Source: DAOUJI01 sp965197415 | GTDB taxonomy: Bacteria > Chloroflexota > Dehalococcoidia > Lucifugimonadales > JAGWBF01 | DNA: 64,000 bases | Direction: 5' to 3' | Assembly (NCBI GenBank): GCA_965197415.1 | Contig: OZ240207.1 | Location: 496,001 to 560,000 of the forward strand | Shown: positions 41,260 through 49,222 of the stretch, one piece after another | Numbering within the stretch: the first letter of the stretch is position 1 | How the letters are laid out: every line of letters begins with the position of its first letter | Notes under the pieces: generated by a model | What the model was told of the DNA's origin: nothing | Databases searched by the model: none | Seen by the model: only the letters and a program-made list of their open reading frames with translations | Translations under genes and position numbers: made by a program

Positions 41260-42141
41260 TTACCCCGACCCTCTCCCAGGAGGAGAGGGAGCGATGAATG
41301 GCAGGGCGGTAACAAGGTAAACCCTATGCCCAGCGCTTTGCAAGGACTTAAGCGTCCGTTCTCCGTGAGAGGCGTTTTCTGCTGGGCAGAAGAGAGCGGG
41401 GCCGCTCCCTGAAAGATGCACGTCAGCCCCCGCGATGCGGGAAAAGTCGGCCCTGATTGCCTCCAAGCCTGGGAAGGCCTGGGCAGCAACCTCGTCGAAG
41501 ACGTTGAACAAACCGGCTTGGATGGACCGTCCCAGGCACAGTGATTCAACCATACGCGCGGTATGAGACCCGTCAGAGTAGTTGTCGGGCGTCAACAAGG
41601 AGTACAGCCTGCCCGTTTTCGTGCCCAGTTCCTGGGGAAGGTCCGGGCAGAGGACCACGTAAGAGATTTCTGGAGCATCGGGGATGGGTGTCAGTTCCTC
41701 TCCCCTCCCCTTGCCCAGAGCCGTTCCCCCCATCAGGAAGAAGGCTACGTCGGAGCCTATGGACGCCGCTATATCTCTAAGCTCTTCCGCCCAGCATCCC
41801 AGGTCAAACATGCGGTTCAAAGCCATCAAAGTGGCGGCGGCGTTGCTGCTCCCCCCTCCCAGACCCATGCTGTAGGGTATGGCCTTCTCCAGGTGAATGG
41901 ACGCCGGTGCGGGCTTCCCTGTAGCCCGCGACAGCGCCGCCGCTGCCTTGAGCACAAGGTTACCCTCCCCTGATAGGTCGGGGTCTGAGCAATGAAGTTC
42001 AAGCGTTTCTGAAGGCTCGAACCGGATAGTGTCGAATAGGTCCACGGCCTGGAAAACGGTGCGGATTTCGTGGTAGCCGTCATCCCTCTTGCGGAGAACT
42101 TCTAGGGTCAGATTGAGCTTGGCCGGGGCTTTAACTTCCAC
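41260..42141 (-). CDS. ispE: 4-diphosphocytidyl-2-C-methyl-D-erythritol kinase
   Basis: GHMP kinase of the MEP isoprenoid pathway, 293 residues. Start VEVKAPAKLNLTLEVLRKRDDGYHEIRT, ATP loop PYSMGLGGGSSNAAATL, and SGSGPALFCPAENA near the C-terminus. GTG 42141 overlaps the ksgA stop by 11 bases. The last 13 residues (PFIAPSPPGRGSG) are encoded by a copy of the dispersed hairpin repeat, which also supplies the stop codon, so the native C-terminus has probably been replaced. Confidence 0.95.
   Translation of the reverse strand: MEVKAPAKLNLTLEVLRKRDDGYHEIRTVFQAVDLFDTIRFEPSETLELHCSDPDLSGEGNLVLKAAAALSRATGKPAPASIHLEKAIPYSMGLGGGSSNAAATLMALNRMFDLGCWAEELRDIAASIGSDVAFFLMGGTALGKGRGEELTPIPDAPEISYVVLCPDLPQELGTKTGRLYSLLTPDNYSDGSHTARMVESLCLGRSIQAGLFNVFDEVAAQAFPGLEAIRADFSRIAGADVHLSGSGPALFCPAENASHGERTLKSLQSAGHRVYLVTALPFIAPSPPGRGSG
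41261..41295. repeat. Dispersed hairpin repeat, family B copy 2, inside the end of ispE
   Basis: ACCCCGACCCTCTCCC, a short loop and GGAGAGGGAGCGATGAATGG. It matches the family B element at 33522 but is shorter. It makes up the last codons of ispE. Confidence 0.7.
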
Positions 42142-42985
42142 CGGTGTTCAGCCTTGTCGTTTGAATGTAGAGACTGCGCCAGTCATGGAGAGTCAGGTTC
42201 TCAGGCCGTGCTACTGGGTCTAGACCGGCTTTCGACAAAGTCCGCTCCGCCTCGCCCGGCGCGATTCCCAATCCGATGGCCAGGGAGTTTCTGATTCGCT
42301 TTCTGGGGCTGGAGAACCCCGCCTTCACTATTCCAAAGAAGGCGTCCACGTCGTCCAGCTCCAGAGCAGGAGACTGGTGTGGGACTATCTTGATGACCGC
42401 TGACGAGACCTTGGGGGGAGGCTCGAAGGCAGCAGGGGGTACGCGGCAAACGATTGAGGGCGCGCCGTAAAGATGCACCGACACGGCCAGCACGCTCATC
42501 CGACCGTCCGCCGCCTCCATGCTCCGGGCAACCTCTTCTTGAAGCATGACGACCAGGACACTCGGCTGGCGGTCTCCGGCCTCAAGGAACCTCCGCAGGA
42601 TGGGGCTGGCGGCGTAATAGGGCAGGTTGGCGACCAGCTTGTATCTTTCGCCATTCGGAGTCAAAGCGGCCAGGTCTATTTCCCTGGCGTCTCCCGCAAT
42701 CACTGTCAGGTTGTTGGGACGCCCTAGCCGTGTAGGCAGAGAGTCTGCCAGAGTCCTGTCCATCTCCACAGCCGTCACAGACCGGCACGTGCCGACTAAG
42801 CGGCGGGTTAGGGCCCCTTTGCCGGGGCCCACCTCTACCACGGCATCATCGGAAGAGAGTTCGGATGCGTCTACGATCCGGTCCAGAATCGAGTCGTCGG
42901 TAAGAAAATGTTGGCCCAGTGCCTTCCGACGGCGGCCAGAGGCGCTTGAAGCAGGTGGACGTGTGCTTTGAGCAATTCGTGCCAT
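42131..42985 (-). CDS. rsmA: 16S rRNA dimethyladenosine transferase RsmA/KsgA
   Basis: Dimethylates the two adjacent adenines near the 3' end of 16S rRNA. 284 residues. Motifs: RRRKALGQHFLTDDSILDRIV, SAM loop VEVGPGKGALTRRLV, GDAREIDLAAL, catalytic NLPYYAASPIL and FEPPPKVSSAVI. ATG 42985 is the only start that leaves the SRP RNA (ending at 42995) intact; the frame remains open through the RNA gene, which is a coincidence. With only nine bases of spacer, its ribosome site would lie within the 3' helix of the SRP RNA, so expression may depend on RNA processing. Confidence 0.93.
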   Translation of the reverse strand: MARIAQSTRPPASSASGRRRKALGQHFLTDDSILDRIVDASELSSDDAVVEVGPGKGALTRRLVGTCRSVTAVEMDRTLADSLPTRLGRPNNLTVIAGDAREIDLAALTPNGERYKLVANLPYYAASPILRRFLEAGDRQPSVLVVMLQEEVARSMEAADGRMSVLAVSVHLYGAPSIVCRVPPAAFEPPPKVSSAVIKIVPHQSPALELDDVDAFFGIVKAGFSSPRKRIRNSLAIGLGIAPGEAERTLSKAGLDPVARPENLTLHDWRSLYIQTTRLNTGGS

Positions 42986-42994
42986 TGACAATAA

Positions 42995-43265
42995 GAGGCC
43001 GCGCACCTCACGTCGGCGAAAACCCTTGGGCATATCTCCTGAGGCGGCTCGGGCCAGGCTCTCCCCCGGCGCCCAGAGGGTCCTGTTTACCGTTGCTTCC
43101 TTCCGGACCTGGCGGGGTTCACAGGTCTCCGTCGCGAGGGACCCAGCCTTCAATGACGCCTTTTGGGGACATAGGCCTAACGGTCAAGCCTCGGGGAGGA
43201 ATTCGACCCCGCTATAGCGGATTGCGGGTTCAGGGCACCGCTAGCTCCCCGCCTAGCACGGCCTC
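42995..43265 (-). ncRNA. ffs: Signal recognition particle RNA, large Bacillus type (about 271 nt)
   Basis: Minus strand. The 5' Alu part GCCGTGCTAGGCGGGGAGCT then AGCGGTGCCCTGAACCCGCA closely resembles the start of the Bacillus scRNA. The universal S domain reads CCTGTGAACCCCGCCAGGTC then CGGAAGGAAGCAACGG (about 43122-43082), with the FtsY/Ffh-binding GGAAG tetraloop and asymmetric loop. 5' GAGGCCGTGC pairs with 3' GCGCGGCCTC in a 10-base terminal helix (one G-U). The length matches the Bacillus RNA. A TTGACA promoter places the first base at about 43265. Confidence 0.93.
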
Positions 43266-43272
43266 AAGGACT

Positions 43273-43302
43273 ATGGTAGGTCGTGGCGCGTTAGGGTGTC
43301 AA
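43273..43302 (-). promoter_or_regulatory. Promoter of the SRP RNA unit
   Basis: Minus-strand TTGACA (43302-43297), 18 bases, TACCAT (43278-43273). The predicted start coincides with the 5' end of the terminal helix of the SRP RNA (43265). Confidence 0.8.
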
Positions 43303-43388
43303 TCTAACCGCGGCGACGCAACTGTTCAGGTCTCCGTGAGAAATGGATGGTCGTCCGAGCCCCCCAGAGGGGAAATGCCACGGTCCGG

Positions 43389-43417
43389 CCCTCCTGTGAG
43401 GGGAGGTTAAGATGGGG
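43389..43417. repeat. Dispersed hairpin repeat, family A copy 2
   Basis: CCCTCC, loop, GGGGAGG, then TTAAGATGGGG. It is in the 180-base gap between the SRP promoter and the NHL protein gene; nothing else is seen there. Confidence 0.65.
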
Positions 43418-43483
43418 CACACCCCAGTCTGACCAGTTGCCGGTTGCAAGCTCGCTCACGGCAATGAAGGGCGACTGGCCCGT

Positions 43484-44533
43484 TCAGAGGTTTAGCTGAG
43501 GTTCCACCCAGGTTTCGGGTTCCTTCTTGTATATCTGGAGCCGGCTGCGCTGCTGGTCGGCTATCACCAGCGTTCGCTTGTCGACGAATACGCCCGTGGG
43601 GAAACACAGAGGCCATTCCAACTCGGGGTATGTCGCCATCCTGCGGGCCATGCTGCTCATAGGATCGGCTGCCAGAAGCTCTTCCGCCCATTTAGAAAGC
43701 CGCTGGGCATCTCCATAGAAGGCGGTGATGTAGGAGCCGTCCGGGGCATAAGCGACGACCCGGTGGGCTGACCAATCGGCTACGTACACATCCCCGTCGT
43801 CGTCCACTGTCACCCCTGAGGGGTGCTCCAGAGCGCCGAGCCCGCTTCCTTGACCGCCAAATGTCATCAGGTATGAGCCGTCGGGGCGGAACTTCTGGAC
43901 TCTGCTGTTGCGCCAGTCGGAAACGTACACGTCCCCTTCATTGTCTATCCAGATGCCCCAGGGTTCTCGAAATTCTCCCTCTCCCACGCCCTCCTGGCCC
44001 CAGGCATCGAGGAATTTCCCATCTTTCGTGAATGCCTGGACGCGATGGTTCGCGCTGTCCACTACCCACAGGTTGTCGTCCCTGTCGAGTTTGATGCCCC
44101 AGGGGCGGGCTAACTCGCCCTTTCCCGCGCCGGAAGTTCCCCATTTCTCCAGGAAATTCCCGTCTTTGTCGAAAATGGAAATCCGGTTGTGCCACTCATC
44201 GGCTACGTAGACGTTCTCGTTCTTGTCTAGAGCCAGGGCGGTGGTCCTTTGGAATTCTCCATCACCGGGCCCATGACTGCCGAAGACGAGGATGAACTCC
44301 TCTTCTCCCCAAGAGCTCCCTGTGGTGACCTTACTCACGCGGGACGAGGGGGCAAATTCGGGACTTCGATTCAGTACATAAGTCGCTCCGCCGGGGGCCA
44401 CGGCCACGTCCACCGGCTGGGTGAAGCCTGTCTCCCCGCCGCCTGCTCTGCCAACGCAATGGCTGTAGGAGTAAACTCGACCCCGCACTTTCCTGGTTAG
44501 AGGATTTGCACCTCTGATCGTCGGATTTACCAT
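43484..44533 (-). CDS. NHL-repeat beta-propeller protein, partner of DUF1800 (pair 1)
   Basis: 349 residues, about six NHL repeats: GFTQPVDVAVAPGGATYVLN, TALALDKNENVYVADEWHNR, PWGIKLDRDDNLWVVDSANH, PWGIWIDNEGDVYVSDWRNS, HPSGVTVDDDGDVYVADWSA and FPTGVFVDKRTLVIADQQRS. No signal peptide. The N-terminal VRGRVYSYSHCVG and the C-terminal WVEPQLNL recur in the protein at 59972 (RGRTFNYEYCLG and WVEAQFNL), so the ends are under common constraint. It is 62 bases downstream of its DUF1800 gene. Function unknown. Confidence 0.88.
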   Translation of the reverse strand: MVNPTIRGANPLTRKVRGRVYSYSHCVGRAGGGETGFTQPVDVAVAPGGATYVLNRSPEFAPSSRVSKVTTGSSWGEEEFILVFGSHGPGDGEFQRTTALALDKNENVYVADEWHNRISIFDKDGNFLEKWGTSGAGKGELARPWGIKLDRDDNLWVVDSANHRVQAFTKDGKFLDAWGQEGVGEGEFREPWGIWIDNEGDVYVSDWRNSRVQKFRPDGSYLMTFGGQGSGLGALEHPSGVTVDDDGDVYVADWSAHRVVAYAPDGSYITAFYGDAQRLSKWAEELLAADPMSSMARRMATYPELEWPLCFPTGVFVDKRTLVIADQQRSRLQIYKKEPETWVEPQLNL

Positions 44534-44596
44534 GTCCCCTCTCCTGTTGTCCTTGGCTCATGGCCGGGGCCGGTCCGGCAGGCACTATGGGTCCAG

Positions 44597-46012
44597 CTAG
44601 CAGAACTGGTATTCCTTGGATGCCACTATAACGGACAACATGTCAGCCACGCGCTGCTCGGAGATAGTGGCTTCCTCCTCAGTGTCCCAGCGCAGTTCTC
44701 CGGCCTGCTCCGCCACTCGGGCCAACTCCTCGTGAGTCTCCGCCTCTACCTCTATCGGCCCAATGAGGTCCAGACAAGTTTCTAATAGCTGCTCAGGTGT
44801 AGCCACTCGAGCGGCCTTGACCTCTTCGACAATGTCCCGAACGCCAGGGAGCGTCAGGTCGCGCACTCTATCTGCGACGAAGTTAATCCGCCTCACCAGG
44901 GAACCGGTGTCTATCCACTCGGCGCCGGTATGCCAACCCTCAACACTGGGCGGGTCCAGTTGGGCCTGACCCATGTGGCCGGGCTCCAGTCCCAAGTCCA
45001 CCAGCCCCGGTTTGGGGAACCCCTTGAAATCTCCCACCAGATTCATGGTGCCTACCACTACTTCCAAGGGGTTCTTGACCTTCTGGAACCTGGCGTTCTT
45101 GAAGAACTCTGAGTTGAAGATGAGCCTCAAGGTGTCCTTGATCCGATATCCAGAGGAGACGAACGCGTCAGCGATGGCATCAACGGCCGCCTGGTCCCGG
45201 GGCGGGGTGTCAAGCCAGGACGGCACGGGGACCTCGTCGGCCACGAAGAAGTTGTACAGGTGGCGGGCAATGAAGCGAGCTGTGGCCGGCTGTTGGACGA
45301 TGATGTCTATCACGTCCTCACCGTTGAACCGGCCCGCCTGTCCTAGAAAGTTCTTCTCGCTGTCGTCGTGGTCGTCCTCGTCGTAAATGAAGTGCCAGGG
45401 AAAGCGTCCAAAGGGAAACCTGGGAAGCTTTCTGGAAATCGTCCAGCCGGTGAAGGCCCTGGCGCACTCGTAGACGTCCTCCTCGGTGTAGTTGCCCTGG
45501 CCCATGGAGAAGAGCTCCAGCAGCTCCCGACCCCAGTTCTCGTTGGGCCGGTCCTTATGGTTCTCATTGTTGTCCAGCCAGTAGATCATGGCCGGGTTCT
45601 TGGCCAACTCAACCAGCAGATGCCGGTAGTTGCCCATGCCTTGCCGCCGAAACAGGTTGATGTGAGTCATCATCTGGTCGGTGTTGTCTATCTTAGAACT
45701 CCCGGTGGCGAACACCATGTGCCAAAAGAGGGTCATCTTCTCCTGCAGTGGCCTCGCCGTGTTGATCATCTGCCACAACCAGCTGGCCTGACCCCCCCAG
45801 GGCTGGCCGCCGGGTAGTATGGCATTTGGAAAATGGCGAAACAGAAACATCTCATCGTTCGCCGGAATGCCGTATTTCTCCGGTTCCAAGAGCTCTTCAA
45901 CCGTCTCTTCGTATCCTTTGGCCACTCGCTCCCTCAACTCCGCCCGGGGCGAGCCAAAACCAGCGCGTCTCATTAGATGCGCCATCAGCGCTATTTCCTC
46001 ACTGTGACTCAT
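44597..46012 (-). CDS. DUF1800 protein (pair 1)
   Basis: 471 residues. DUF1800 pattern: ALMAHLMRRAGFGSPRAEL at the start, PLQEKMTLFWHMVFATG, LVELAKNPAMIYWLDNNENH, NENWGRELLELFSMGQGNYTEEDVYECARAFTGWTIS, HDDSEKNFLGQAGRFNGEDVIDIIVQQPATARFIARHLYNFFV and PSVEGWHTGAEWIDTGSL. Biochemical function unknown. There is no signal peptide, though many DUF1800 proteins with DUF1501 partners are exported; no DUF1501 gene lies here. It is first in a unit with the NHL gene, with its own promoter at 46037-46065. The second copy is at 58501. Confidence 0.92.
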   Translation of the reverse strand: MSHSEEIALMAHLMRRAGFGSPRAELRERVAKGYEETVEELLEPEKYGIPANDEMFLFRHFPNAILPGGQPWGGQASWLWQMINTARPLQEKMTLFWHMVFATGSSKIDNTDQMMTHINLFRRQGMGNYRHLLVELAKNPAMIYWLDNNENHKDRPNENWGRELLELFSMGQGNYTEEDVYECARAFTGWTISRKLPRFPFGRFPWHFIYDEDDHDDSEKNFLGQAGRFNGEDVIDIIVQQPATARFIARHLYNFFVADEVPVPSWLDTPPRDQAAVDAIADAFVSSGYRIKDTLRLIFNSEFFKNARFQKVKNPLEVVVGTMNLVGDFKGFPKPGLVDLGLEPGHMGQAQLDPPSVEGWHTGAEWIDTGSLVRRINFVADRVRDLTLPGVRDIVEEVKAARVATPEQLLETCLDLIGPIEVEAETHEELARVAEQAGELRWDTEEEATISEQRVADMLSVIVASKEYQFC

Positions 46013-46036
46013 TACTCACTTCCCCATTTTTTAGTA

Positions 46037-46065
46037 ACGATAACGGTGGAAGCGTCCCTGGTCAA
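46037..46065 (-). promoter_or_regulatory. Promoter of DUF1800/NHL pair 1
   Basis: Minus-strand TTGACC (46065-46060), 17 bases, TATCGT (46042-46037). GGGGAAG precedes ATG 46012. No clear promoter is seen for galU on the other strand, apart from a -10-like TAGAAT at 46150-46155. Confidence 0.5.
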
Positions 46066-46199
46066 CCGCGATTATCTCTATCCTATTGCCGCCCAGTTGT
46101 CCGGTCTCAGCCGGCAACTGAATTCGGACCTGTGTCTTCTGTACAGTGATAGAATAGGCGGCAGACTAAGGACATCTTCAAACATCGCATGGAGACTCC

Positions 46200-47072
46200 A
46201 TGCCTGACAAGATACGCACAGCCGTAATTCCCGCCGCGGGGCTGGGCACAAGATTTCTGCCCACGACTAAGGCCGTGCCCAAGGAGCTTCTGCCTTTGCT
46301 GGACCAGCCTTTGATTCAGTACGGTGTGGAAGAGGCTGTGGAGGCGGGCATCGAACGCGTGGTCATCGTCACCTCCCCTGGCAAGGACGCTCTGGAACGT
46401 TATTTCAGCTCCGATGCGGGTCTGGAACGACGTCTTGCCGACTCCGGCGACGACGACCACGCCCGGCAGATAAGCAGGCTCGCGTCCCTGGCGGAGTTCT
46501 CCTACGTGGTCCAGGAGGAACCCAGGGGTCTCGGCCACGCTGTCCTGACAGCCAAACACGCAGTCGGGCAAGAACCCTTCATGGTCATGCTTCCTGACGA
46601 CGTAATCTGGCCCGCCAGCGACGCAGCGCCGTGCATGATGGAGGTCTACCACAGGTTCAACTCGGCGGTTGTAGCCGTGGAGGAAGTGCCGTTGGAAGCG
46701 GTCAGCGCCTATGGAGTCATCGACCCGGAAGTCGTGAAAGATAGGGTATCCAGAGTCCGTGGGCTGGTGGAGAAGCCGGACCCCAAGGACGCTCCTTCCA
46801 GGCTGGCCATTGTGGGGCGGTACATTCTGACGCCAGAGATATTCGCATGCCTGGAACGGACGCCGCCCGGCGCTAAGGGGGAGATACAGTTAACTGACGG
46901 GATGGCCCTGCTCCTGGAAGAACAAGCCATGTACGCCTACCGATTCGAGGGGAAGAGATACGACGGGGGGACGCCCCTGGGACTGCTGAAGGCCTCGTTG
47001 GACATCGGCCTGAAACGAGCGGACACTCGCGACAAGGTGCGTCAAATCATCGACGGCCTCACGGACTCGTAG
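46200..47072 (+). CDS. galU: UTP-glucose-1-phosphate uridylyltransferase
   Basis: Makes UDP-glucose for cell-surface glycans. 290 residues, normal. Signature AVIPAAGLGTRFLPTTKAVPKELLPLLDQPLIQY, then VVQEEPRGLGHAVL, FMVMLPDDVIW, GLVEKPDPKDAPS, VGRYILTPEIFACLERTPPGAKGEIQLTDGM and FEGKRYDGGTPLG. GGAGA precedes ATG 46200. The stop codon lies in a 28-base palindrome (47069-47096). Confidence 0.96.
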   Translation: MPDKIRTAVIPAAGLGTRFLPTTKAVPKELLPLLDQPLIQYGVEEAVEAGIERVVIVTSPGKDALERYFSSDAGLERRLADSGDDDHARQISRLASLAEFSYVVQEEPRGLGHAVLTAKHAVGQEPFMVMLPDDVIWPASDAAPCMMEVYHRFNSAVVAVEEVPLEAVSAYGVIDPEVVKDRVSRVRGLVEKPDPKDAPSRLAIVGRYILTPEIFACLERTPPGAKGEIQLTDGMALLLEEQAMYAYRFEGKRYDGGTPLGLLKASLDIGLKRADTRDKVRQIIDGLTDS

Positions 47073-47096
47073 GGGCGACCGGCCGGTCGCCCCTAC
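47069..47096. terminator. 28-base perfect palindrome at the galU stop
   Basis: Fourteen bases starting GTAGGGGCGACC and ending at GG are followed by their exact reverse complement. On RNA this folds to a very stable hairpin overlapping the galU stop codon. There is no T tract. Identical-looking GGGGCGACCGG elements are common dispersed repeats in bacterial genomes, so it may be mobile in origin and serve as a terminator. Confidence 0.55.
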
Positions 47097-47176
47097 CCCA
47101 AGCGACAGCACACGTTCAACAGCGGGTCGTTGGATCGCCATCCACAACCGGAACGGGCGCATAATGGCTGGCCCAC

Positions 47177-47206
47177 TTGTAAGGCCTGTGCGATGGAACC
47201 TACAAT
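47177..47206 (+). promoter_or_regulatory. Promoter of the aldo/keto reductase gene
   Basis: TTGTAA (47177-47182), 18 bases, TACAAT (47201-47206), about 45 bases before ATG 47250. Confidence 0.6.
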
Positions 47207-47249
47207 GTCCTGAACTCGTTGGGGACGCCACGGGCACAGGGAGGAACCT

Positions 47250-48254
47250 ATGAATCCTACCGACAAAGCGCAAATTGGCGCCACCGGGCTGCAGGTCACC
47301 CGGCTGGGTCTCGGAGGAGTTGGCGTCGGAGGAGGAACACCCACTGCCCCGCCACCCTTCTCCGCGGACGCAGAGGGAGAGGCTGTTGTCCACGACAGCC
47401 TGGCTATGGGCATAACGTATTTCGATACGGCCCCGATGTATGGACGCGGACAGAGCGAACGCCGCTTCGGACGCGCGCTGGCCGGAGTTCCCAGAGACTC
47501 CTTCGTCCTCTCCACCAAGGTTGGTCGGGTGCTGAATCCTAACTCGGCGGACCAGGTTGGCTCTCTGGCCGGGCCGGGACCGCAGGACGTGGACTGGGCG
47601 TTCGACTTCAGCCGGGACGGAGTCTTGCGGTCGGTGGATGAAAGCCTGGAACGGTTGGGCTTCGACCGCATGGACATCCTGCTGATACACGACCCGGACA
47701 ACCACTACGACGAGGCATTGGCAGGGGCTTGCAAAGCCCTTGAAGAGCTTAGGTCTCAAGGCATGGTCAAGGCCATCGGCGCCGGCATGAACCAGTGGCA
47801 GATGGAGGCGCGATTCGCCAGGGAGGCGTCCATGGACTGCTTCCTGCTGGCGGGCAGGTACACTTTGCTGGAGCACAGCGCCCTGGACGAGTTTCTTCCC
47901 CTGTGCCTGGAGAAGAACATCAGTGTGATCGTCGGAGGCCCCTACAACAGTGGTATCCTGGCATCAGACCTGTCAGACGGAGTCCTATACAACTACCGGG
48001 CAGCCACGCCGGAGCTGCTGGACCAAGCCAGACGCTGCAACGCCGTGTGCCAGCGCCACGGAGTCCCGTTGAAGGCCGCTGCACTCCAGTTCGTACTCGC
48101 ACACCCAGCCGTGGCGGCGGCAATCCCAGGCGCCTCGACTGCGGAAGAGACCGCTGACAACTTCCGCATGGTGGAATTTCCCATTCCCGCTGACATGTGG
48201 GAGGAGCTCCGGGCCGACGGACTCATTCCAGCGGGCGCCCCAACGCCAAGCTGA
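47250..48254 (+). CDS. Aldo/keto reductase (D-threo-aldose/pyridoxal dehydrogenase-like)
   Basis: 334-residue NAD(P)-dependent AKR. Catalytic tetrad: Asp and Tyr in ITYFDTAPMYGRGQSE, Lys in FVLSTKVGRVLNP, His in DILLIHDPDNHYDEAL. The layout (long loop after the Lys, IPGASTAEETADNF near the C-terminus) resembles the L-fucose/D-threo-aldose dehydrogenase branch. GGGAGGA precedes the ATG by five bases. It is followed 26 bases later by the Nudix gene. Substrate unknown. Confidence 0.9.
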   Translation: MNPTDKAQIGATGLQVTRLGLGGVGVGGGTPTAPPPFSADAEGEAVVHDSLAMGITYFDTAPMYGRGQSERRFGRALAGVPRDSFVLSTKVGRVLNPNSADQVGSLAGPGPQDVDWAFDFSRDGVLRSVDESLERLGFDRMDILLIHDPDNHYDEALAGACKALEELRSQGMVKAIGAGMNQWQMEARFAREASMDCFLLAGRYTLLEHSALDEFLPLCLEKNISVIVGGPYNSGILASDLSDGVLYNYRAATPELLDQARRCNAVCQRHGVPLKAAALQFVLAHPAVAAAIPGASTAEETADNFRMVEFPIPADMWEELRADGLIPAGAPTPS

Positions 48255-48280
48255 CTGCTAAGACCGGATCGGGGTGAATT

Positions 48281-49219
48281 GTGACTGATCATCGACCCAG
48301 AATCACCCATGTATACGCAGGCAACACCCTGGACAGGGCCGAGCGTGAACGCCGCGACGAAAGTTGGATAGCGGCCAGGACCGTAGACGCGTCCAGCCGT
48401 TTTCTGCCCGTGACGGACCAGGGCGTCCTCATAACGGAGGACGCCGGACCGGGGCTGGCATGGACCGGCAAGGACGAACTCGACCGGCTTGGTGAAAGCG
48501 GAGAGCCGATTTTCCTGGGTCTAATGGACGGTGTCGCTTACTTTGCAGTGGACTTCACGAAAAACGAGTCCGCCGTCGAGACTCTCGCCGAGGGGCACGG
48601 CAGGAGATTCGAGGATCCACGGTCGGCTACGGAGTTCCTCAGCATGTCCGACGCCGGGATAACGGCTCAGGCCAGGTGCCAGATGAACTGGCACAAGAGC
48701 CACGCTTACTGCTCGAGATGCGGCCAGCCATCGGAAATAAGACGGGGCGGACAGGTCCGCCGGTGCCCAAGTTGCGGCGCCGACCACTTCCCGCGCACTG
48801 ACCCTGTGGTCATCACCCTGGTGTCCGACGGGGACCGCTGTCTGCTGGGACAGTCCCGGGGGCGTCTATCCCGTTCCAATATGTACTCGGCGCTAGCTGG
48901 ATTCATGGACCAGGGGGAGTCCATTGAAGAGGCCGTCGCCAGGGAGATTCGCGAAGAGGCGGGCATCGAGGTCAAGAATGTCCGCTACCACTCCTCCCAG
49001 CCCTGGCCCTTCCCTAACTCGCTGATGATAGGCTGCCACGCCCACGCCGCTACCACGACCATCGCCATGGACCCCGAGGAGATGTCCGACGTCCGGTGGT
49101 TCTCCAGGGAGGAGACTTTGCTGGCAATTGAAGAACGGAGCGAGGTCCTCAAGGTGCCCGGCCGCATAGCCATCGCATACCATCTGATACGCACCTGGGC
49201 TGTCGGAGAGGTCAGCTGA
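48281..49219 (+). CDS. nudC: NudC-type NAD(H) pyrophosphatase (Nudix)
   Basis: 312 residues. The N-terminal NUDIX-like domain is followed by a four-Cys zinc ribbon (AYCSRCGQPSE, RRCPSCGADHFPR), the Nudix box in ALAGFMDQGESIEEAVAREIREEAGI and the NudC hallmark SQPWPFPNSLMIG. Members hydrolyse NAD(H) and remove NAD caps from RNA. GTG 48281 is preceded by GGGGTGA. It converges on the TPR gene with three bases between the stops. Confidence 0.95.
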   Translation: MTDHRPRITHVYAGNTLDRAERERRDESWIAARTVDASSRFLPVTDQGVLITEDAGPGLAWTGKDELDRLGESGEPIFLGLMDGVAYFAVDFTKNESAVETLAEGHGRRFEDPRSATEFLSMSDAGITAQARCQMNWHKSHAYCSRCGQPSEIRRGGQVRRCPSCGADHFPRTDPVVITLVSDGDRCLLGQSRGRLSRSNMYSALAGFMDQGESIEEAVAREIREEAGIEVKNVRYHSSQPWPFPNSLMIGCHAHAATTTIAMDPEEMSDVRWFSREETLLAIEERSEVLKVPGRIAIAYHLIRTWAVGEVS

Positions 49220-49222
49220 ACT

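Noticed and set aside
42986..43153. Upstream extension of the KsgA reading frame
   Set aside because: It lies within the SRP RNA gene and has no KsgA similarity. ATG 42985 gives a normal-length enzyme.
46890..47876. Long antisense frame across galU and the aldo/keto reductase
   Set aside because: Runs through a palindrome and two conserved genes; no domain recognised.
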